Shown one piece after another: positions 36,841-44,484 of a stretch of DNA of 64,000 nt (positions are counted from its first letter, which is position 1; each line of letters starts with the position of its first letter). The stretch lies in assembly GCA_001516025.1 (NCBI GenBank), contig LOEU01000036.1:105836-169835 (forward strand), read 5' to 3'. Below the pieces are notes generated by a model. That model was not told where the DNA came from. It made no database searches and saw only the letters and a program-made list of their open reading frames with translations. The stretch comes from a bacterium BRH_c32 (GTDB taxonomy: Bacteria > Bacteroidota > Ignavibacteria > Ignavibacteriales > Melioribacteraceae). A program made the translations under genes and the position numbers.

Positions 36841-38448
36841 TTACTTAAATGAAATTCGCAGACTTACCGTATCTCCTCTTTCAGCTCTGACTACTGTATC
36901 AATATCTTTAAAAGATGAGTTTTTAATTAATATTTTGTTGTTTACACCCGGCATAATACGAATTAGATTCTTTAATGGTGTAGTTCCCTTTAGGACATTA
37001 TTTACGTAAACATCTCCCCATGGATAAACTCTGCAACTTAGATATGCGAATAATGTATCTAAAGAAATTTTAAGATTTGTTGTTCTATTAGGATTAATAA
37101 TTATTTTCCCGGTATAAACCGGATAATCGGGATGTACCAAACGGATGGAATATTCTCCCTCCGGCATAGAAATAGCTTCTCTAAGTGGGGTTGTTTTCAT
37201 AAATTCATTATTAATATAGATATCAGCCCAAGGAAAACACTCCACATAAAAGGTACCGCTCCTGACGATTCCTTTTTCGTTGTCGGTTGTCGGTTCGTCG
37301 GAATTTGAGTTGTTCTTGTTATTTATCTGATCTATTTCTTCGGCAACTAATTTATCTTTTAACTTATCTTCTTCTATTTGTTTAGAATTTAGTTCATCGT
37401 TATTTAGATCGTTAGTTGTTTCTGTTTTCGGTTCAATTTGATTATTATTCTTTGCAATTAGAGAATCGGCTTGAATTGGATTTATTAATTCAGTTTTTGA
37501 ATTAAAAAAATAGATGGCAACGACGGCCACTCCAAACACTATGAAAAGAGCAAAAGCTAGAATTTTGTTATTTTGCTTTGGTTTGACAATTTCATTTTTT
37601 AATTCTTTTGCGGCATCTACGATTTCATCATCAAACTCTTCCCCGAGTTCTTCTAAAATTTCAGCGGCAGAACCATATCTATCTGCGGGATTCTTGTGTA
37701 ATAATTTTTTGATAATGTTTTTTATATCCTCAGGCAGAACATTCAAATCTTCAACTACCGAATCATAGCTGTAACTCATAATCTCATTTATTGTGAGATT
37801 TAAATTTTCTTTGAGGAACGGATTTTTTCCGGTAAAAAGCTCATAAAAAACCACACCAACAGAAAATAGATCGCTTCTAAGGGTAAGTTTTTCTCCTCTA
37901 ATTTGTTCGGGGGACATATAGCTTGGAGTTCCAACAATAGAATAGGGCTGTGTAACAAAACTTTCTTCTTCCGAAAGAGCCAGACCAAAATCACCTATCT
38001 TTGCCTGAAGATTAGAATTAACGAAAATATTTTCCGGTTTTATATCACGGTGAATTATTCCATTATGATTCGCATAACTTAATCCTTGAAGCACTTGAAT
38101 CATTATCCGTTGCTTCTTTTCTAAATCCAAAGAAGGATCATTAATTACTTTTCTGAGATTAGAACCTTCAAAATATTCAAACGATATATAGAAATAATCC
38201 TTATCTGTACCAAAATCGAGTACCTTAATAATATTTGGATTATCGAGTTGAGCTAGTAATTTTGCCTCTCTCTTAAATCGGTCAACAAGAGATTGATCTG
38301 AGATCTTTGCGGTATCTAATACTTTTAGAATAATTTTTTTTGAGAGATAAATATGATTGGCAAGGAACACGGCTGCATGTTCATCTTTCTTTAGAAGATC
38401 AATGACTTCGAAACGTTCAAATAAAATGCTGGATGTAAAATTTTGCAT
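36841..38448 (-). CDS. Membrane Ser/Thr protein kinase with C-terminal PEGA repeats
   Basis: A 535-residue protein: kinase domain (about 10-270), transmembrane helix (about 300-320), Asp/Asn-rich linker, then two PEGA-type repeats (about 395-530; VECFPWADIYINNEFMKTTPL and CRVYPWGDVYVNNVLKGTTPL). The catalytic residues are present: Lys42 (ILKVLD), Glu61, HRDIKPEN with Asp135, and DFG Asp153. The glycine-rich loop is degenerate (LLKKDEHAAVF in place of LGxGxxGxV), so activity should be tested. The ATG abuts the stop of the sigma-54 activator, suggesting that activator is its partner. PEGA repeats likely sense or bind envelope components. Confidence 0.9.
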   Translation of the reverse strand: MQNFTSSILFERFEVIDLLKKDEHAAVFLANHIYLSKKIILKVLDTAKISDQSLVDRFKREAKLLAQLDNPNIIKVLDFGTDKDYFYISFEYFEGSNLRKVINDPSLDLEKKQRIMIQVLQGLSYANHNGIIHRDIKPENIFVNSNLQAKIGDFGLALSEEESFVTQPYSIVGTPSYMSPEQIRGEKLTLRSDLFSVGVVFYELFTGKNPFLKENLNLTINEIMSYSYDSVVEDLNVLPEDIKNIIKKLLHKNPADRYGSAAEILEELGEEFDDEIVDAAKELKNEIVKPKQNNKILAFALFIVFGVAVVAIYFFNSKTELINPIQADSLIAKNNNQIEPKTETTNDLNNDELNSKQIEEDKLKDKLVAEEIDQINNKNNSNSDEPTTDNEKGIVRSGTFYVECFPWADIYINNEFMKTTPLREAISMPEGEYSIRLVHPDYPVYTGKIIINPNRTTNLKISLDTLFAYLSCRVYPWGDVYVNNVLKGTTPLKNLIRIMPGVNNKILIKNSSFKDIDTVVRAERGDTVSLRISFK

Positions 38449-39933
38449 TTATTCTAATCCATATTCCTTTAATTTTAGCTGCACCCACCTAACCGATACA
38501 TCGAGAGACTTTGCAGCCAATGTTCTATTACCCTTGAATTGATCCAATCTTTTTTTCAATAAATTTATTTCAAACTCTTTCAAGGTCCCGTTAAATTCCT
38601 CTAAATCTTTATCGTCTTCAATAATTAAATGTTCGGGACTGACTCTATTGCCATCACATAATATTAATGCTCTGTGAATTACGTTTATTAATTGTCTAAT
38701 ATTCCCGGGCCAGTAATATGATTCGAGTTTTTTAATTGCATCCGGATCAATAACAAATTTTTTACCTGAAAGTTTTTCGATAAAATGTTTTGCGAGTATC
38801 GGTATATCACTTCTTCTTTCTCTAAGAGGAGGCATAGTAATCGGGAATACATTCAATCGATAAAAAAGATCTTCTCTGAAATTTCCATCTTTAGATAAAT
38901 CAAGCAGATCTTTATTTGTTGCAGCTAAAATTCTTACGTCAACTTTTTTTACATTTACGTCACCTAGACGAATGATCTCTCTATTTTCAAGCACTCTAAG
39001 TAATTTTGCTTGAAGTGCACTCGAAATATCTGCAATCTCATCAAGGAAGAAAGTACCTTTATCGGCGGCTTCTAATAGACCAATCTTATCATTATTTGCA
39101 CCTGTGAAAGCCCCTTTTTTGTAACCGAAAAGTTCACTCTCTAATAAATTATCGGGAATTGATCCGCAAAATTGCGCAAGGAAAGGCTTCTCATTTCTCT
39201 TGCTTAATTGATGAATTGCTCGTGCAGCAATTTCTTTGCCCGTTCCGCTTTCACCTGTTATTAATACAGTTGCATCTGTTTGTGCAACCTTGTAAATAAG
39301 TTTAGCTAAATTTTTCATTACTTGGCTATCGCCAATCATATCAGGTATATCGATAGCGGACTGCAATTTATTAATTAAAATGCTGTTTTCTTTTTCTAAT
39401 TCTTCTATCGTTATAATACGATCTAATGCAAGACTTACAAGATTAGAAAAGAAATGTAAGAAGATTAAGTTTTCGTCTGTAAATTCACGTCTATCAAGCG
39501 AGCTATCGGCAATTATTACTCCCCATACTTTATCGTCTTTTATAATTGGAACTCCGATGACAGATTTTATTTTTTGTATCTGAATACTTTGAAATTGTGA
39601 GAACTGTGGATCTCCCATTACGTCATGATATAAAAGAGGTTTACGCTCTTTCTTAACTTTCTGCAGAAGCCCGGAAGAAAATTCATTTAGATTACTTATA
39701 CTTTCATTAGAAATTTTTCTTCCGCTAATTACAATAAAATCATCGCTTTGCTCATCATACTTAGCAAAAAGAGCCCTTTCAGCATTGATAACTTTAAGGA
39801 CAATATCTATCGTCTCTTCAATTAATGAATCTTGACGAGTAGATTCATTTAACGTTTTGCTAAATCGATAGAGGGCTTCATAGCTTTCTCTATCGATATT
39901 TTTTATTTGCGATATTTTATTTATGTATTCCAT
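38449..39933 (-). CDS. GAF-domain sigma-54 activator (no receiver domain)
   Basis: A 494-residue protein: GAF-like sensor (about 20-170; LFAKYDEQSDDFIVISGR, VIGVPIIKDDKVWGVIIADS), AAA+ sigma-54 activator (about 195-415; GESGTGKE, GAFTGA, FFLDEIADIS) and a Fis-like helix-turn-helix (GNRTLAAKSLDVSVRWVQLKL). The architecture is that of kinase- or ligand-controlled activators rather than two-component ones. It is immediately followed by a Ser/Thr kinase gene with no gap, as in myxobacterial kinase-activator pairs, so phosphorylation control is likely. It could act on the sigma-54 promoter at 14880-14894. Confidence 0.93.
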   Translation of the reverse strand: MEYINKISQIKNIDRESYEALYRFSKTLNESTRQDSLIEETIDIVLKVINAERALFAKYDEQSDDFIVISGRKISNESISNLNEFSSGLLQKVKKERKPLLYHDVMGDPQFSQFQSIQIQKIKSVIGVPIIKDDKVWGVIIADSSLDRREFTDENLIFLHFFSNLVSLALDRIITIEELEKENSILINKLQSAIDIPDMIGDSQVMKNLAKLIYKVAQTDATVLITGESGTGKEIAARAIHQLSKRNEKPFLAQFCGSIPDNLLESELFGYKKGAFTGANNDKIGLLEAADKGTFFLDEIADISSALQAKLLRVLENREIIRLGDVNVKKVDVRILAATNKDLLDLSKDGNFREDLFYRLNVFPITMPPLRERRSDIPILAKHFIEKLSGKKFVIDPDAIKKLESYYWPGNIRQLINVIHRALILCDGNRVSPEHLIIEDDKDLEEFNGTLKEFEINLLKKRLDQFKGNRTLAAKSLDVSVRWVQLKLKEYGLE

Positions 39934-39943
39934 ATTCTATATT

Positions 39944-40903
39944 TTATTGTACTACAAATGAGCCCGGTTTTGATCGGGAACGATTTTGAAAATCATCAAT
40001 ACACCAAATTACCCAGAAATAATCTCCGGCAGGTATTGATGTTTCTAATATATAATTAATTTCATCCTTATTAATATTATCCTTCTGATATACCAATATC
40101 GGAGAAATTTCATCGGTAAATACTTCGACCATATACCTAAAATTAAAACCGGGTAAAAATCTTTTCCATTCGAGTTTTGGTTTAGTAGTAACTACCTGCT
40201 TATTCGCAGGAGAATTTATTACTATCTCCTGCTTAATGATTCTTATAAGACTAGAACTTCCTACATCAAAGATTTTTCCCGATTTATCTTTTATAATTAT
40301 ATTAAAATTATTTCCAACAGCATCATCAATAGATGTAAGATTAAGATCACTCAAAGAAAAATTATTTTCATAATAGCGTGTAGAAGGATTATATAATAAA
40401 ATTCTATTGAAACTCAATTTTTTATTAATAACAAAAACGGAATCGACATCATTTTCTTCATCTGAAATATCCGCTTGGATTCCAAGTCGGTAAGTTTGAA
40501 TATCAGGGAATCGATTCTGGACAATAGTATAGATAGTGAGATTCTGCAAAACGGGATTAGCATTAAGGAATGATTCTACGGTTTTATTTTTTTCCGAACC
40601 CCATGTTACAAAAAATGAATCGAGACTAAAACCTTCTTTCTCAAAAAATAGCCACCCATCTTTTGTCTCGAGATTTTCAATTTTGAAATAACCTTGTGAA
40701 TTCGTCTCAATCAAAATATTATTATTCTTCCATAAAACATTAACATTGGCTAATGGTCTCGGCGGACCAGTTAATGTTTTTACAAATCCATCAAGACTCA
40801 CTAACTTATAGTTAGGGTTCTTTGGATCGAGCGGATTAATTCTTTCAGCATCACAAGAAATTAATATCGCTATTAATAAAAATATTAAGAGCTTTGGCTT
40901 CAT
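39944..40903 (-). CDS. Lipoprotein with carboxypeptidase-regulatory-like fold
   Basis: A 319-residue lipoprotein (lipobox ILISC at residues 13-17). Residues about 35-90 resemble a carboxypeptidase regulatory-like beta domain (GFVKTLTGPPRPLANVNVLWKNN). The rest is beta-rich, ending in a fibronectin-like region (PKLEWKRFLPGFNFRYMVEVF and IPAGDYFWVIWCIDD). No enzyme motif is visible. It lies 10 bp upstream of the GAF sigma-54 activator, so it may report envelope or extracellular status to the kinase pathway; that is inference. Confidence 0.75.
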   Translation of the reverse strand: MKPKLLIFLLIAILISCDAERINPLDPKNPNYKLVSLDGFVKTLTGPPRPLANVNVLWKNNNILIETNSQGYFKIENLETKDGWLFFEKEGFSLDSFFVTWGSEKNKTVESFLNANPVLQNLTIYTIVQNRFPDIQTYRLGIQADISDEENDVDSVFVINKKLSFNRILLYNPSTRYYENNFSLSDLNLTSIDDAVGNNFNIIIKDKSGKIFDVGSSSLIRIIKQEIVINSPANKQVVTTKPKLEWKRFLPGFNFRYMVEVFTDEISPILVYQKDNINKDEINYILETSIPAGDYFWVIWCIDDFQNRSRSKPGSFVVQ

Positions 40904-40931
40904 AGAGCGTTAAAGTAAATTTTAATTAATC

Positions 40932-41711
40932 TTATAAATATAAATATCCTTTTGAATAAATAACGGCTTTTCCTGAAATAGTTACTCTTTCGCCCAAATT
41001 TTCTAAAAATAATTCTCCTCCCCTTTTAGACACTTGAAGAGCGTGAAGTTTCTTTTTACCAAGTTTAGCTGACCAGTATGGTACTAATATAGTATGTGCA
41101 TATCCAGTAACGGGGTCTTCGTCAATTCCGGCATCCGGTGCGAAAAATCGAGATACAAAATCTACATTATCTCCTTTTGCGGTTATTATTACTCCATGAG
41201 TATTAAATTTCAAAAGTCCTTTAATATCAAATGCTATTTCTCTAATGATTTTTTCCGATTCAAATACGAGAACAGTTGATTTATTAAACAAAGCTTCAAT
41301 CGGTTTAATGGGGAAAAGATCAAGGAATCCGGCAGGGGGTGTAAATGGCTCGGGAATTCTTACAGGAAAATTTAATGTTATAAAATCACCTTTTTTATCA
41401 ACAACTAGTTCGCCGCTCTGTGATTCAAAATAAATTCTATCATTATTATGAGATAAATGATTAAAAATCACGAAAGAAGAAGCTAAAGTAGCATGACCGC
41501 AAAGATCCACTTCTTCGATGGGCGTAAACCAGCGAATATGGAATCCTTTTGAATTTGGAACGAAAAAAGCGGTTTCCGACAAATTATTTTCAAAAGCTAT
41601 TTTCTGCATTAAATCGGTATCTATCCAATTATTTAAAGGAACAACGGCAGCGGGATTGCCGCAAAATAGCTCGCTCGTAAAAGCATCAACTTGAAAAATC
41701 GTATATTCCAT
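40932..41711 (-). CDS. PhzF-family isomerase-like protein
   Basis: A 259-residue PhzF-fold enzyme. Signatures: FQVDAFTSELFCGNPAAVV, NLSETAFF with the catalytic Glu position, VDLCGHATLASSFVIF and IDEDPVTGYAH. PhzF in phenazine synthesis is an isomerase; most stand-alone homologs have unknown substrates. It is upstream of the lipoprotein gene by 28 bp and may share its transcript, but it is functionally unrelated to the regulators. Divergent from rpmH. Confidence 0.88.
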   Translation of the reverse strand: MEYTIFQVDAFTSELFCGNPAAVVPLNNWIDTDLMQKIAFENNLSETAFFVPNSKGFHIRWFTPIEEVDLCGHATLASSFVIFNHLSHNNDRIYFESQSGELVVDKKGDFITLNFPVRIPEPFTPPAGFLDLFPIKPIEALFNKSTVLVFESEKIIREIAFDIKGLLKFNTHGVIITAKGDNVDFVSRFFAPDAGIDEDPVTGYAHTILVPYWSAKLGKKKLHALQVSKRGGELFLENLGERVTISGKAVIYSKGYLYL

Positions 41712-41854
41712 ATATCCTCAAAAAAATTAATTTAAAAATATCGAAAAAAACACAAAAAGCACTCGAAGTTTAAATAATTTTGTGTAAGTCATTGTTTTTT
41801 GATTATTTAGAGTAATTTATTTAAATTAGTCTTCTTTATTTTAAAGGTAGAATC

Positions 41855-42001
41855 ATGAAAAGAACATTTCAGCCACACAACAGAAAGAGAAAGAACAAAC
41901 ACGGCTTCCGTGAAAGAATGTCAACAAGAAACGGACGTAAAGTTCTTGCAAGCAGAAGAGCAAAAGGCAGACATAAATTAACAGTAAGCGACGAAAAATA
42001 A
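41855..42001 (+). CDS. rpmH: 50S ribosomal protein L34
   Basis: A 48-residue basic protein beginning [22 protein letters not shown], the L34 signature. It is missed by length-filtered ORF calling. The AAAGGTAGAATC leader provides a ribosome site. The rnpA start codon directly follows its stop, giving the conserved rpmH-rnpA-yidD-yidC order. Confidence 0.97.
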   Translation: MKRTFQPHNRKRKNKHGFRERMSTRNGRKVLASRRAKGRHKLTVSDEK

Positions 42002-42400
42002 TTGAAACGATTTGGTCTTTCTTCAAAAGAAAGAATCAAAAGTAAGAAGTTATTTGAAATCTTATTTTCTACGGGCACTTTTATTCATACAAGTGCCGGT
42101 AAACTTAAGGCTGTTTTTTGTCTGATTGATGATTCCCCGAGCAAGGGAATTAAAGCGGCTTTCGTTATTTCTAAGCGATGCGGTAATGCTGTATGGCGCA
42201 ATAGATTAAGAAGACTTTTGAAGGAATCTTATAGAACTAACAAAGATTTAATTGTTTGCAAAAAAGACAAATTGCTTTTGGTAGCTTTTTTATCGGGTAA
42301 TTTGAATGAAAAAAATGTGGATAATATACGCCTCGAAGATGTAATTACCGAAATGAAGGAACTGATGAAGAAAACTAATGGTAAGATAAACGATGCGTAA
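42002..42400 (+). CDS. rnpA: Ribonuclease P protein component
   Basis: A 132-residue basic protein with the RNase P protein signature [13 protein letters not shown] and [14 protein letters not shown]. It assists the RNase P RNA in maturing tRNA 5' ends. The start is a TTG immediately after the rpmH stop. It overlaps the yidD start by 8 nt. Confidence 0.95.
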   Translation: MKRFGLSSKERIKSKKLFEILFSTGTFIHTSAGKLKAVFCLIDDSPSKGIKAAFVISKRCGNAVWRNRLRRLLKESYRTNKDLIVCKKDKLLLVAFLSGNLNEKNVDNIRLEDVITEMKELMKKTNGKINDA

Positions 42401-42602
42401 AATATTTATATTTATAATCAGACTTTATCAAAAATTTATATCACCGATGTTTCCGCCCTCTTGCCGGTTTCACCCGACATGCTCCGAATATGCCGCCCAA
42501 GCTATCTCTAAATATGGTGTTTTTGTTGGCGGGGCTAAAGCTACATGGCGGATTCTTCGATGTAATCCTTTTAACAAGGGTGGTTTTGACCCTGTAGAAT
42601 AA
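42393..42602 (+). CDS. yidD: YidD membrane protein insertion efficiency factor
   Basis: A 69-residue protein with the YidD hallmarks [26 protein letters not shown] and [16 protein letters not shown]. It is a peripheral membrane protein that aids YidC-dependent insertion. It sits between rnpA and yidC in the classic order. Confidence 0.96.
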   Translation: MRKIFIFIIRLYQKFISPMFPPSCRFHPTCSEYAAQAISKYGVFVGGAKATWRILRCNPFNKGGFDPVE

Positions 42603-42616
42603 TAACGGAATTAAGA

Positions 42617-44470
42617 ATGGATAAACAATCAACTATCGCTTTTATTTTAATCGGTGCTATTTTAATCGGATGGCTTTATTTAAATTCGCCTGAACCGCAG
42701 CCGACTCCTCCCCAAAAACCGGATACCACTAAAACAGTAGATTCGAATAAAACTATCGATACAGCTAAGAAAAGTCTCGCTCAAGATGCTAAAAAATTAA
42801 TAGATGATTCTTCGTTTATTAATCTCCCCAAAAAAGATGCTAATATTATTATAATTGAGACTGATCTTTCAAAAATTCTATTCTCTACATCCGGCGGAAG
42901 AATATATAAGCTATATCTAAAAAAATATAATACTTGGTATCACGATTCCGTATCGGCAAATAATTTCTTTGATAAACATGTTCAATTAGTCAATACGAAA
43001 AACGGTGGCGATTTTAGTCTTTTATTCGGAACTAAGAGCGGTCAAGTTGTTAATACCGCCGAAGTGGATTTCTCAGTTAATAAACCAAATAAATATTATA
43101 AGGTTTCGGGCGATAGTATATTCTCTCTCCAATTTACTTATGATGCGGGCAATGGAAAAAGTATTGTAAAAACATTTAACGTTCGCGGAAATAATTACAA
43201 TACTAAAGTTGATATAGAATTAAATGGTCTTAAAGATTATATAGCAGGATATCGTTACGATGTAGTTTGGGCAAACGGAATAAATTTTTTAGAAAAAAAT
43301 GCAACAGACGAAGCAAACTGGTCTAATGCAAGTGCTTTTTCGGGCGGCGAACAAGTAGTTATAGATGCCACTTCCGAAGGTGAAAAATTAAATAAGGATA
43401 TGAATGGTAAAGTTGATTGGGTGGGAGTTAGAAACAAATACTTTACCGTAATTATGGCTCCTGAAAAACCGAGCGAAGATGGCGGAGCTTATTTTGAAGG
43501 TGAACATAAAACTACTAAATATGGTATAAGAGAATATTATAGTGCCAGCTTAAAAGTGCCCTTCAAAGAAACCGATTATCAAAAAGATTCTTTTAATCTT
43601 TATGCCGGACCAATTGATTACAAAACATTAAAATCTTACGGAAATAATTTTGAAGCGATATTTGATTTTGGAAGTTTCTTTGGTCTAAAATTTATTATTC
43701 GCCCGATTTCGGAATACTTACTATTACCATTAATGCAATTCTTACACGGCTTTATTCCAAATTACGGTTTTGTGATTATTCTCTTTTCGATATTAATAAA
43801 ATTTGCCCTTTACCCTCTTTCAAGAACAAGTATTAAATCGATGGCGAAGATGCAAAAGCTTCAACCGAAGATTGCAGAGCTAAAAGAAAAATATAAAGAC
43901 GATAACACAAAAGTATCTTCAGAGACTATGAAGCTCTATTCCACTTACGGGGTGAATCCCGCAGGCGGATGTCTCCCTATGCTTCTTCAGATGCCTATTC
44001 TTATTGCTCTTTATAGCTTATTCAGCGTAATTATTGATATACGCCAACAGCCGTTTATTTTATGGATCGATAATCTTTCTGCACCTGATGTAATTTATAG
44101 ACTCCCATTCAACATTCCATTCTTTGGTGTGAATGTAATAAGCGGACTTGCTCTAATTCTCGGAATTTCAATGTTTCTTCAACAGAAACAAACTATGAAA
44201 GATCCATCACAAAAAGCATTGCTATATATGATGCCTGTTATGATGACGATTCTTTTTATGACTTTCCCGTCGGGACTTAATTTGTATTACATAATGTTTA
44301 ACTTGCTAACGGTCGGACAGCAATGGTGGGTAAATAAACATCTTGGTAACGAAGAGCTAGTACCGGTAAAACAAGATCCTAAAAAGAAAAAAGGATTTAT
44401 GGCAAGAATGATGGAAGCGGCAGAGAAACAATCTGCCGAACAGAAGAAAGCTTCCGGTAAAAGAAAATAA
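42617..44470 (+). CDS. yidC: Membrane protein insertase YidC
   Basis: A 617-residue YidC/Oxa1 insertase. N-terminal transmembrane helix (about 6-24), a large periplasmic beta-domain (about 60-350; the DxxxAGYRYD and VDWVGVRNKYF regions), and the conserved membrane core: GFVIILFSILIKFALYPLS, GGCLPMLLQMPILIALYSLF, and MPVMMTILFMTFPSGLNLYY. It inserts and folds inner-membrane proteins. The C terminus is a basic Lys-rich tail. It follows yidD by 14 bp, and the patatin gene starts 14 bp later. Confidence 0.96.
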   Translation: MDKQSTIAFILIGAILIGWLYLNSPEPQPTPPQKPDTTKTVDSNKTIDTAKKSLAQDAKKLIDDSSFINLPKKDANIIIIETDLSKILFSTSGGRIYKLYLKKYNTWYHDSVSANNFFDKHVQLVNTKNGGDFSLLFGTKSGQVVNTAEVDFSVNKPNKYYKVSGDSIFSLQFTYDAGNGKSIVKTFNVRGNNYNTKVDIELNGLKDYIAGYRYDVVWANGINFLEKNATDEANWSNASAFSGGEQVVIDATSEGEKLNKDMNGKVDWVGVRNKYFTVIMAPEKPSEDGGAYFEGEHKTTKYGIREYYSASLKVPFKETDYQKDSFNLYAGPIDYKTLKSYGNNFEAIFDFGSFFGLKFIIRPISEYLLLPLMQFLHGFIPNYGFVIILFSILIKFALYPLSRTSIKSMAKMQKLQPKIAELKEKYKDDNTKVSSETMKLYSTYGVNPAGGCLPMLLQMPILIALYSLFSVIIDIRQQPFILWIDNLSAPDVIYRLPFNIPFFGVNVISGLALILGISMFLQQKQTMKDPSQKALLYMMPVMMTILFMTFPSGLNLYYIMFNLLTVGQQWWVNKHLGNEELVPVKQDPKKKKGFMARMMEAAEKQSAEQKKASGKRK

Positions 44471-44484
44471 AAAAATTATATGAG

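Noticed and set aside
41712..41854. Possible replication origin beside rpmH
   Set aside because: The spacer is AT-rich and near rpmH-rnpA, but no cluster of DnaA boxes was seen and dnaA is not adjacent.
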